Shown piece by piece: positions 9,441 to 18,346 of a stretch of 32,747 nt of DNA. The stretch comes from Cladosporium sp. IMV 00045 (Eukaryota; Ascomycota; Dothideomycetes; Cladosporiales; Cladosporiaceae), in NCBI GenBank assembly GCA_001931905.2, contig MSJI02000586.1, positions 1-32,747 of the forward strand, read 5' to 3'. Positions within the stretch are counted from its first letter, which is position 1, and each line of letters opens with the position of its first letter. Under the pieces are notes generated by a model. The model made no database searches. It saw nothing but the letters and a program-made list of their open reading frames with translations, and was not told where the DNA came from. The position numbers and the translations under genes were made by a program.

Positions 9441-10949
9441 TCAAACCCGCGCCTCCCCTCCCCCATCCCCCCTCTTAACCTCCGCCCCCCTCCCTCTCCT
9501 CTTCTTAAACAAACTCCCCCCCGTCCAAACCGCCACCGGCCCCGCCGTAAAAACACTCACACACCCCAAAATCAACGTAGCAGTCGGCCACCCCCTCGCC
9601 TCAACAACCAGCCCCGCCAAAAGCGGGCCGACCATACTCCCCGCCGCCCACGCAATATTAAACAAACTGTACGCCTGCGCGTACGCGCCATTCTTGCCAT
9701 AATAGCCCTTCGGCCTTCGACTCTCCTTATTCATTACCGCGTACGTGACCTCGGCCATGATGGGCGTGAGGGCCAGGGTGAGAAAAAAGCCAATGAGAGC
9801 GAGCAGGGCGCAGAGGAGGATTTTCTGCCGCAGGGAATTGTGGTCCACCAGGCGTAGGAGGATCAGGAAGGGGCAGCAGCCGAAGAAACCTGCGGTCGCG
9901 TACCAGCGCGGGCCGTGTTTGTCGGACAGTCCGCCGATCAGGGGGCCCAGGAAGGTGGGGATTACGATGGGGAGGAAGATTAGACCCGCGCCTGTGGCGG
10001 TCCAGTTGAAGGTGGACTTGGTGAAGAGGGGGAGGACGGAGTCGAAGGAGGTGAGGAGGGAGGATTGGATTAGGACGGCCCAGAGGGCGGAGAGGAGGCG
10101 GCGGGAGGAGAGGAGGCGGAGGACGGGGGGGAGGCGCGTGTACCATTTGGTGGAAGGTGGAGGGGTGGGTGGTGACTGGCCATCAGCTACCTCACCGCCA
10201 GCTTCTTTCGCCACCACGTCCTGATCGCTCGCGTCTTCATCCGTCTTCTCATCCACCTGCTTCTGCGCCTCGCCCGCCACCTCCGCCCGCTTAGGCGCAT
10301 AGCTCTCATCCCACCTCACGGCAATCTTCCTCTCCACCATCGCCAACCTCAGCACAATATCCAACCCAATTAACCCAAAAGCCATAGCCCAAACAGAATA
10401 ATACCCGGCCCTCTCAAAAACCACCCCACCGAGCAAAGGCGCCAGCAGCACGCCCATACTCATCCCCAACCCCACATATCCCATCGCCTGCCCGATATCA
10501 TCCCCACCAACCGTATCAACCAACAACGCCAACCCCACAACCCAAACCACCGCCGCCGAAACCCCCTGCAACACCCTCCCCGCCGCTATCAACCCAATCG
10601 TCCTCCCCAAGCAAAGCATCACCGTACTCCCCGCCAGTGCCAGCAAGCCGAGCAAAAGCGGCGCGCGCCTCGAACTCGACCGGTCCGCCAGCCAGCCGCA
10701 CACGGGCGCCGCTACGAGCAGGGCGGCGCCGTAGATTGCGAGCAGGATGGAAACCCAGGTCTGGATTTGCGAGGGGTCGACGCTGGCGCGCTCGGTGAGC
10801 GCGAAGGGCATGACGGGCACGATGATGCCGTAGACGAAGATGTCGGTGAAGATCGCTAGGGTGACTGTGGAGATGATGAAGGTTTTGGAGGTTCGTAGGG
10901 TGAGGAAGGCGGGTGGTTGGGTGGCCGAGCCGGTGAACCAGACGAACAT
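9441..10949 (-). CDS. MFS transporter, DHA1/vesicular-amine-transporter-like
   Basis: Twelve-helix major facilitator pump, most like the drug:H+ antiporter-1 and vesicular monoamine-type fungal transporters. Substrate cannot be told from the sequence. It is a single 502-residue frame. A short N-terminus leads into helix 1 (IISTVTLAIFTDIFVYGIIV), with VPVMPFAL after it. Loop 2-3 has GWLADRSSSRRAP, matching the MFS motif A pattern. The two six-helix halves are joined by an acidic, Pro-rich cytoplasmic loop of about 60 residues (around 205-270). The second half has a motif-A-like GGLSDKHGPRWYA. The C-terminus is short and basic (KKRRGRG). The coding strand changes several times between C-rich and G-rich segments, described in the findings. 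No biosynthetic cluster genes lie next to it, so a general efflux role is as likely as export of a specific metabolite. Confidence 0.9.
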   Translation of the reverse strand: MFVWFTGSATQPPAFLTLRTSKTFIISTVTLAIFTDIFVYGIIVPVMPFALTERASVDPSQIQTWVSILLAIYGAALLVAAPVCGWLADRSSSRRAPLLLGLLALAGSTVMLCLGRTIGLIAAGRVLQGVSAAVVWVVGLALLVDTVGGDDIGQAMGYVGLGMSMGVLLAPLLGGVVFERAGYYSVWAMAFGLIGLDIVLRLAMVERKIAVRWDESYAPKRAEVAGEAQKQVDEKTDEDASDQDVVAKEAGGEVADGQSPPTPPPSTKWYTRLPPVLRLLSSRRLLSALWAVLIQSSLLTSFDSVLPLFTKSTFNWTATGAGLIFLPIVIPTFLGPLIGGLSDKHGPRWYATAGFFGCCPFLILLRLVDHNSLRQKILLCALLALIGFFLTLALTPIMAEVTYAVMNKESRRPKGYYGKNGAYAQAYSLFNIAWAAGSMVGPLLAGLVVEARGWPTATLILGCVSVFTAGPVAVWTGGSLFKKRRGRGAEVKRGDGGGEARV

Positions 10950-11947
10950 GCTTGAGGTTTTTGTCCCGGAGGAGGATTCGTTTTGTTATGGTCGTTCTCC
11001 TTGAGCGTTGATATCCACACAATATAGTCGACAATATTCTCTGAAGAATAGAGTAAGATCCAAGAACCAGTCGCCAGCTCTCCTAGCAAGGTCCAGATGT
11101 TATTTCTTATCAATATCCAAGATAGATCCAAGACCTCTCCATCAAGCTCTCAATCGCAGAGCCTCGCAGAGTCACGCAGAGTCAAGCAAGCCGCGAAACA
11201 GCAAGACGAAAGACCTCAGGAAAGAAAAAGAAGCTTCTGTACAAGAAACCAAAAAAAAAAAAAAAAAATACCAGCCCTCGAGCAGCCCTAGTGCATAGCA
11301 AACAATAGTAATAATGCTCGTAAAGAAAATAAAAAACACCGCGACTTAGCTTCTACGCCCTGTGGCCAGCGTCAATGATGATAATGTAAGCCATGATGCT
11401 GATGATTCGTACTAGAGACCATCATCCGCAAATCTCTAGTGGCGATCTCGGTGGCCGCGGGTTGCGAATGAGAATGCGGTGGAGGGTGGGCCGTCTGACT
11501 ACATGTACTTGACTGCGGGGGACGTTGATGTCGGGGTCATGATGGACGGGTGAGTGATCTTTTCGGTAGGAGGGGGGTGTTTTGGTTGCGATGGACGGTT
11601 GTTGAATGGAGTGTATGTGATGGAAAGAGGAGAAGTTGATGTGATCAGGCGAGAAAGGCAGGGGACATGGATGTCGTCTGCTTGTGCTGCGTTACCGACG
11701 TGCTGGGATTCGGTACGCCTGAACCAATCTTAACCTTGCAGATTCTTTTGCGATGCCAATATTTATTTGACCATGCGCAGAGTCGGATGCAGAAAAACAA
11801 ATCTCAAATAGGTGTTCGATGGGAGAACCGGAGACTCTGTCAAGCATCATAGCATGAGAACAAAAAACCTTCCAACAATCATCCGCGCAATCATTCAATC
11901 GTCCAGATGTCGTAGCTATTTCCTCGCATAGGTAGTTTACTGTAAGT
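10950..11947. other. Intergenic: MFS promoter and 3' flank of the PP4R2 gene
   Basis: Both flanking genes read leftward, so the right-hand part is the 3' flank of PP4R2 and the left part the MFS promoter. An A-rich block with an 18-base A run is listed separately. No gene is supported. Confidence 0.5.
11251..11268. repeat. Poly(dA:dT) tract, 18 A
   Basis: A pure run of 18 A lies about 300 bases upstream of the MFS start codon (poly-T on the coding strand). Such tracts often mark nucleosome-poor promoters in fungi. There is no target-site duplication or upstream reverse-transcriptase-like sequence to suggest a retroposed poly(A) tail. Confidence 0.6.
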
Positions 11948-13657
11948 CTATTGCGCCGTGGTATCGACAGCATCGGGGCCTCCCTGCTCGCCAGAATCCT
12001 CAGCCTTCTCAATATCCCCACCTTCATTCCCATCCGCGTCGGCAACGACAATATCCCCCTCCGCATCCTTGGCCGCTGCCTCCTCCTTGACCTCATTCGT
12101 AGTCTCCTCCAACTGCTTCACCTCCTTCTCCAAGTCCTGTGAGTCCTTTCCCGGCTCGCCTGCGTCGTTTTGCTCGGCGTCTTCCTGCATTGCGTCCGCT
12201 TTGGGCGCAGCGTCTGATTCTGCTTCCGCAGAGGGCTGTGGGGAGTGTGTTCTTCCCACCGCGGCTTCCATGTCGATCTTCTGCTTATCCAGCGGCTGCT
12301 GCTGCGGGCCCATGTCTTCCATGCCGATGACGTCTGGGCCGCGCGCGTGAGGGTGCTCTTCGGCTCGTTCGTCCATTGCTTCGGGACTGCCTTCAAGCCC
12401 TGCCTCTGAACCGGCTCCTTCACGCCCAACTGCCACTGCGCCAGAGGACAGCAATGTGCGTCTCGGAGCGGTTTGCGCCACGGGTACGACGCCTGCTTCT
12501 TGCTCCTGTCTCAGCAACTCTCCCTGTGTCACCGCGCCCTGATCACGTAGATGTTGGTCCGTAGATCCAGTCGAAGAGCCCGTGCTGGCGTCCGACTGCT
12601 CACTAAGAGTCGGCGAAGCGGGCGTGCTCGTGTTCGGAGATGTGTGCGAGGCGCTGCTGGCGGACGGGACGCCATTGACGGTGACACTAACAGTCTCAAT
12701 GCTCCCCGCGCCGTTTGGTCCGAGAATTGTCTCTGTACCCTCGGAGTGCAGTTCGCCCTCACTTTGACTCCCCCCGTTACCGAGCCCATTGCTGTTCCTC
12801 AACCATGGGATGGGCGTGAGGAGAGCGCCGCCCAAGCTCTCATCGCTCCCAAGCCCTTCCCGCTCTTGGTTCCCGTTTGCTGCGTTCGCATCGCCGTTGG
12901 TCAGGAATCCGCCATTCGCACTGACAGATCCAGTGGGGAGCGGGAAGTCGGATACTGGTGAGCTCACCGAGATAATCCGATCGAGAGCTCGGAGGTATGC
13001 AGGTAAGAAGCGGTAGTGCTTGCGCGGGTGGAGCACGAGTTCCGCCAAACGCTGTACGGTATACGGAGGGCTTTGCGCGAAGCAATTTTGTAGGAGGTTT
13101 GCGGAGAATTGATACGAAGCCAGCAGATCAGGCGGCAACGTGCCAGCGGGCGGCTCTATGCTATCGGGTTGTTGCTGCGTGGTCTGAGGCGAGGGCTCTT
13201 CGTCGAACTTCGGCACTGGAGGTTTCGCGGCGGTGATGTCGGTCGGCGCATCGTTTTCCTTGGAACTGCTTTGGCTGCTGAGACGGACGCTCTCGTCTTC
13301 GGCGTCGGGTAGGGTGATGTCTGGATCGCGGTTGTCGGCTTCGCTCGTGGCCTGAGGTGGTGTGGATGCTACCACTTCCGGGTCGATTGTGGGCGGTAAA
13401 GGAGCTGGGAGGGGAAGACTTGGGAGAGGGAACTCGTTGTGGACGATCTAGGCGCGACATCAGCGATGGTATAGGCGTGTAGGGGAAGCAAGGAGTCGCA
13501 CATCGTGCAGCCTCTGGAGCACGTTTTCGAGCACACGAGGCCACTCGGCGCTTGTCGCATGTTAGCTGATGGCCGTGATTGAGGGATTTGGCGGTACCAA
13601 CATGTCTATTGAGCCATCGCGGGCGGCATGCTCCAAGATCTGGTCGGTGGATAGCAT
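11948..13657 (-). CDS. psy4: Serine/threonine protein phosphatase 4 regulatory subunit 2 (PPP4R2/Psy4)
   Basis: Regulatory subunit that directs the PP4 catalytic subunit, in yeast acting with Psy2 to dephosphorylate gamma-H2A and other DNA-damage targets. Three exons are inferred: 13602-13657 (MLSTDQILEHAARDGSID), 13502-13550 (AEWPRVLENVLQRLHD) and 11948-13447. Introns are 51 and 54 bases. The first has GTTGGT donor and AAG acceptor, preceded by a GCTAAC branch-type site; the second has GTGCGA donor and TAG acceptor. The join gives 534 residues with the family N-terminus DGSIDIAEWP...IVHNEFPLP. The signature SPPYTVQRLAELVLHPRKHY follows near residue 160. The rest is a disordered Ser/Glu/Asp-rich tail, ending in an acidic stretch, as in other PP4R2 proteins. 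Exon 3 alone has a good frame; the two small exons are less certain than the core. Confidence 0.88.
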
Positions 13658-14138
13658 GGTGGTATTGGGGGAAGTCCAGGCGCAACGAAGAGTCAATGTC
13701 AGGGAATAAGCTCTGGGAATGCAAGAGCGCAAATGACGCTGCGCTGCCCAACCCGACCGACGATGGATGGATCGCGCGTTTCGGCTTTCGGATGCTCAGC
13801 CGTCAGCCCTCACACAGTTGGCAACGGTCGAAGGCCCAAGCGCGTTTGCTTCAAGGGATCACGACTACACATGATCGAAGTGGAAAACTAGCAGGGTGAC
13901 AATCACCTTCAAGACGCGCAATACAATGCACCGACAACGCCTCTATCCAACAATTGGAGACCGACAATCATTTCCGTCGTCTGTCAAACTTTTCGCCCAT
14001 ATCAAACATTCGTATTCCGCCCACTCGGTCCTGCGTCGGCCTAGCATTCCCGCTCAGCATATCCCCTGGCACCGTCTTAGTAAATAAATCCTCATCTCGT
14101 TTCGAAATGAAGGAGCAGAAGCGACCTCTCCGCGCGGC
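13658..14138. other. Intergenic: PP4R2 promoter
   Basis: Between the PP4R2 start and the stop of the next leftward gene. Nothing recognisable beyond promoter sequence; the plus-strand frame at 13954-14517 runs antisense into the next gene and is a shadow. Confidence 0.5.
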
Positions 14139-15095
14139 TCATGCACTTCTTTCATTTCGCCAAGGTCGCTGTGTTTCGTGCTCGTGCGAACCGGCAACGA
14201 ACATTTCCTCCACGATCAAAGGCCGCAACACGTCGTGCAGAATGCGGCGATCGAGTCTAGGGCGCTGCGCTTGTGTCGCCTCTGAATGCCGGGTCAACAT
14301 TGGCGAAGTCGCAGTGAAAGCTTCCGACCTTCTCATCGAGTCTTCAACATCTTCGATAGCGGCGCGGGTGACCTCGTCATCCTCTCCAACGAAGGATCCA
14401 TCGTGCTCGGCATTCAACACCCACCTTCCGTCCGTATCTGACCACAGACAAGTCACTCTTATGGCAGTGCCTCGATGCCGGACGAGGAAGGTGAAATGCC
14501 GGATGCGAGCCAAGTAGCCGTTGGGTATGTTGACGTTGGCGCTGAAGTTGATGTACGCATGGTTCTCCGGACTCTGGCGTATGCTGATGACGAACTCATT
14601 TCTCCAATAAGCTTGGCTGGCCGTTGCGAAAAGGGCCCTGCTCTCCTTGCGGATTCTCCGGCACGAGCGCAGGATTGCGGCAGATGGTGCTGTTGGTGTG
14701 ACACGACCGAGATTGGACGGCGTGAATTCCTGCGCCGCTCCTGTTGCGCCGGCGCCGCTTGTTGAGAAGGCCGCGGCCGCGTTGTTCATGTGGACGGGTC
14801 CGTCCCGAGTCGCAAATGCTCGCTCGTAGATTTCGTTACGCAACTCGCTCGGGAGTCGAAACAGTGGGCTTTGCTGTTGTTGATGCATAGGGGATCTTGA
14901 TGGGGTCTCTTGGGAGGTCATGGTCATGTCTGGAAGACAAGGATGCTCACTTTGTTTCGCACCCGGTTTGATCCTATGCATTCTGCATGAACACCTACGT
15001 TGGGCTGTGAGTGGCTTCGCTTCCACGCTCTCGGTGCTGGGCAGCTTCCTTCTCTGGGTGATGGAAGGGATCTCGCCGTGGACCTTTCGCGGCAT
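14139..15095 (-). CDS. LRNxIY-motif (2EXR/F-box-like) protein, 318 aa
   Basis: Function unknown. The key feature is SPLFRLPSELRNEIYERAF near residues 78-96, the LPxELRNxIY motif of a large fungal family usually labelled 2EXR or F-box-like. True F-box proteins recruit substrates to SCF ubiquitin ligases, but that role is not shown for this group. Downstream, AAILRSCRRIRKESRALF resembles the second conserved block of the family, in which a Cys/Arg-rich helix follows a loop. The frame starts at an ATG with A at -3; an internal ATG at 14927 would remove 56 basic residues and still keep the motif, so the start is open. A related but diverged gene lies next door, also leftward. Confidence 0.8.
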   Translation of the reverse strand: MPRKVHGEIPSITQRRKLPSTESVEAKPLTAQRRCSCRMHRIKPGAKQSEHPCLPDMTMTSQETPSRSPMHQQQQSPLFRLPSELRNEIYERAFATRDGPVHMNNAAAAFSTSGAGATGAAQEFTPSNLGRVTPTAPSAAILRSCRRIRKESRALFATASQAYWRNEFVISIRQSPENHAYINFSANVNIPNGYLARIRHFTFLVRHRGTAIRVTCLWSDTDGRWVLNAEHDGSFVGEDDEVTRAAIEDVEDSMRRSEAFTATSPMLTRHSEATQAQRPRLDRRILHDVLRPLIVEEMFVAGSHEHETQRPWRNERSA

Positions 15096-15703
15096 GGTAG
15101 AACCTTTACCCTTGACGGTCTTCGCAGTTTGAGAAGTGATTTTGACTGGATGATCAAGGTTGGTTTCGTCTATGTGAGCTGTCTCAACAAGTATATGTCA
15201 TGTGGAACACCCGCGAGAGTTGGCGCGCCCGGCAGCATCGTGTACCCGAACGGCAACAGAGAAACTGCTGCAGCAAACAGGAGACTGTCAGGAATTAATG
15301 ATCTCTTCAAAAAGGCTCTGTCTGTCGCGTCAGTAAGCCTTTTAGCATCTCTTCGACATTCCACTGTTACTAGATCCGAGAATGTCTGCATTACCAGGCG
15401 CCTGGCACCCGGGGATGACAGGTCAGCGTGGATCAGGCACGTAAGTCTGAAATCTTTCCATTATGACCCAACTTGCATGTGTGCGAATGCAAGTGCATCT
15501 AGGGCTCTCGTCTCGGCACATTATATCTCATGCATTATAGTATAAATGAAGTTACTGAGAAAGAATTGTGGATCTAGCAATATACTAACAGACGCCATAC
15601 ACACTTCGAGTTCCCAACAAACCAGGGCAAAAAGAAAGAAGAAAAATAAAAAGAAGAGAGAAAAGGAAAAAACAAGAAAAGGATCAGACCTATACAACAA
15701 CCG
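15096..15703. other. Intergenic between the two LRNxI-motif genes
   Basis: Promoter of the 318-aa gene and 3' flank of the 212-aa gene. It contains an A/G-rich stretch (about 15625-15680) on the plus strand. No gene is supported. Confidence 0.5.
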
Positions 15704-16342
15704 TCAACCCGTCTCATTTCGCCGACCATAAAAACTCCTCGTAAAAATATTAACCAAAATCGCCAACCCATCATACGTAAACGCCCTCCTCCACCTGCCC
15801 GCGTCGAAAATCTTATCCCAAACCATGAAATCGTAAATCGTCAACCCCTCGAGCTGACTGACGATATTTGTCGCCGGATCCGCCATGTGCGCTATCAGAG
15901 GAGCGGTGCCGCGCTCCACGCCGTCCAGCACGATCGTTGGCGGCAGAGTCACCCGAGCCTCCCACGTTCCGTAGCGGCCGACGCTGATGTGCACCGTCGC
16001 GGGCGTGATGAAGAGGTGGTCGAAGTCGAGGCGGAAGATGCGGATGTGGCGCGCGGCGGCGAGGCGGCCGGCGGTGTTCTCCTGGGGGTCGCGTTGCATG
16101 GCGGCCGTGTTGATGGCGAAGGTGCGCTCGTGGTAATAGGTCTTGCAAGCGGCTTCGTACATGGAGTGGAAGTCTTGGTGCGCTTTGCGGCAGGTCAGGC
16201 TGAGGTTTGGGCTGGGTGGTTGGCTGGTTTCGAGAGAGATGCTGCCGTCTGGGTTGGTTTCGGTGGTGAGGACGAGGGCGTGGATGGGGTTGCGGAGTTC
16301 CGCTGGGAGGGAGAAGAAGGGGCTTTGGAGTTGGTGGTCCAT
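15704..16342 (-). CDS. LRNxI-motif (2EXR/F-box-like) protein, 212 aa
   Basis: Function unknown. It starts MDHQLQSPFFSLPAELRNPI, placing the family motif at the very N-terminus; the usual LRNxIYE is changed to LRNPIHA. The second conserved block is visible as NLSLTCRKAHQDFHSMYE. A middle segment (HIRIFRLDFDHL) resembles the corresponding RIRHFTFLVRH part of the neighbouring 318-aa protein, including the order of elements, so the two are likely distant paralogues. The frame is intact, with one ATG at the natural start and no need for introns. Composition shifts from C-rich to G-rich along the coding strand. Confidence 0.8.
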   Translation of the reverse strand: MDHQLQSPFFSLPAELRNPIHALVLTTETNPDGSISLETSQPPSPNLSLTCRKAHQDFHSMYEAACKTYYHERTFAINTAAMQRDPQENTAGRLAAARHIRIFRLDFDHLFITPATVHISVGRYGTWEARVTLPPTIVLDGVERGTAPLIAHMADPATNIVSQLEGLTIYDFMVWDKIFDAGRWRRAFTYDGLAILVNIFTRSFYGRRNETG

Positions 16343-16652
16343 TATTGTCTTTGATTGGGTGTAGAAGAACTGGAATGTATTGCGCTATGCGACTGTTAGT
16401 TGCCTTCTGGCTGACTTGGATGGTGTCGGTTAACTTACATGTGCTGATATGATGGTTTGAGCGTTAAGGGTAAAGATCGTTTTTGCGCGCGTGTCATGTA
16501 ATTGTTAATATATAGTATTCACAAGTGCAAAAGAAGAAAGAGAGAAGAATCAAATGCGATTTAACGGCGTCGAATGTGCAGGTTCGTCTGTTGAGGTTGA
16601 AGGAAAGCCAAAAGCTAGAGATATTGCTTATTTCGCGCTACAATTCGTCGAA
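16343..16652. other. Intergenic, 310 bases
   Basis: Promoter of the 212-aa gene and 3' flank of the membrane-anchored protein gene. AT-rich in its middle part. Nothing else recognised. Confidence 0.45.
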
Positions 16653-17492
16653 TCAATCAACCCTTCTCACGCCAACCACGCGATGCAGTCGCTCCTCGAT
16701 GCTGACCACAGAATCATCAAGTCTAGCCAACGCACCGGAGAGATCGTTCATCATCAACGCAATCCCTCCAACCTGTCGGGCAGTCCTTCTCGTCTGCATT
16801 CGCGAAAGGTCGCCAAAAAGTCGCTGAGCTTTGCTCTTGCGAGTCAACCAACGCAATCTGCCCATGAGCGAAAGATCGCAGTATCTGACGCGCTGCGGCC
16901 AGAATTTCTCATCGTCGCCGTCTTCGTTGGTGCTGCGTGCTCTCTTCTCGTATGAAGGGTTCCGGTAAGCCCCGTGCGTATAGTAAGGGCTTGACGAGTC
17001 TCCCCGTCCTCGCGACCGGCGGTTTGCAGCTTGATGAATTCCTTGCTCTCCTGGTTCGAGGAACGGTCTTTCGAGGTCTTCAAATTGTTTTATCATTCTC
17101 CTCACTGCATCTGACATGGTCTTGATTGTCGCTGCATCAAGAGCCTCGTCAAGGTACTCTTCGACATCTCTGCTGTGGCGAAGATGGGCTGACTTCTGTC
17201 TCTTTTTGGAGTTCTTTTTCAAGAACCTCAGGCTTGTCCGTTCCTCCAGGAGCTCTTGCCGTAGAGATGTCAAGTATGCGTGAATCTCGTGTGGCGCTTC
17301 GGTCAATGTTGAAAGATTTCCCCACAAGACCTTGATGAAGGTGCCGAGCGTGAAAGCAAAGCTGACGATGCCGATGATACCTATACACACATGTTAAAGG
17401 GTCATAAGGAGTGATAATGAAGTTGGCCGCTACATACCACTGATAAGAAAGAACGGCGAGGTAGGTGTCGGACTTGACACTACTAATCCCAT
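16653..17492 (-). CDS. Membrane-anchored conserved fungal protein of unknown function
   Basis: Two exons are inferred: 17438-17492 and 16653-17380, with a 57-base intron (17381-17437, GTATGT donor, TATAG acceptor). The join is in phase 1 and turns LIS plus IIGIVSF into the continuous hydrophobic segment FFLISGIIGIVSFAFTLGT, a single N-terminal membrane helix. The product is 260 residues. Straight after the helix comes TLTEAPHEIHAYLTSLRQEL, a block I have seen in many uncharacterised Pezizomycotina proteins, then a Lys/Arg-rich helical stretch. The C-terminal half is basic and contains RYCDLSLMGRLRWL, another conserved-looking element. I know no assigned function; a membrane-tethered scaffold is only a guess. 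It shares an upstream region with the divergent VIT/VWA gene, 854 bases apart. Confidence 0.78.
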
Positions 17493-18346
17493 TGGATCCT
17501 ATCGCTCGATGGCACTCCACAAGACGTTTTTGGGAGTGATGATATTGCCAGAGATTTAATGCCTTGACGGTATTGCGATCAAACACATCCCTCTTTGTTT
17601 ACTCGAATGGGCCGACTGTCGTCAACAAGTCTCTCTGCGGCTACGCTTGAGTAGCTGCCGACGCTTTCCGGCATCCGGGTCTTCTGGATGTATGTCAACG
17701 ATCATCGATTATCTAGGGAAGGAGATGAGCTTGAGGGTCACAAAAACACTCTGGAATATGGCAGAGCTTGTTTCGAAGCTCTCCGCGATTCAGCGTTATC
17801 ATCATGCCAATGAAGCAAATGTTTGAAGCGATGCACTGCAGAAATCACTTTCGAGACTGCGACATACTTGAGATTCAGATTGAAGGGCTAAACGCTTCCC
17901 CGACGAGCCGTCTGAAAGTTTAAGCGCCTAGAATGACGAAAGACTTGACTCCTGAGGATCTCCTAGTACTCTGCTAGGCAAATGATGCAGTCTTCCACTC
18001 CCACTAATCTTGATCTACGAACCACCAGAATCGTCCCAAATTGCCTTAGATTCAACGAAAGATTTGCACTTCCAACAATTTACATCACTGAGCGTGCGGG
18101 GAGAACTAGGCAACACGTTTCACCGCAGCAGAGCTGTCTTGTTTAGGACACCGTCAATAGGCAACAGGCAACATTATTGAACATAAATGTAGTCTACAGT
18201 GATAAGCATCATATCATCCTACTTCTCATCTTTCACACAAATAAAACATCATCCTCTCACATCATCTCAGCTCGAAGACTTGCTGTCGTATTGACCCTTC
18301 GTACTTGCCACTTCCTCCCTGCGTCTTTGCCTTCGTACAGAACAAA
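17493..18346. promoter_or_regulatory. Divergent intergenic region between the membrane-protein gene and the VIT/VWA gene
   Basis: The two flanking genes point away from each other, so this interval must hold both promoters. No open frame here has recognisable features, and no clear paired regulatory motif stands out. Confidence 0.45.

Noticed and set aside
7446..10949. Chitinase and MFS genes as part of a secondary-metabolite cluster
   Set aside because: No polyketide synthase, peptide synthetase, terpene cyclase or tailoring enzyme lies nearby; the neighbours are housekeeping or unknown.
11221..11270. A-rich stretch as a retroposon tail
   Set aside because: There is no coding remnant next to it and no flanking duplication; a promoter poly(dA:dT) tract is the simpler reading.
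13161..13751. 196-codon minus-strand frame over the PP4R2 start
   Set aside because: It is another frame of the PP4R2 exons and introns and has no family features, whereas the spliced frame gives a recognisable PP4R2 N-terminus.
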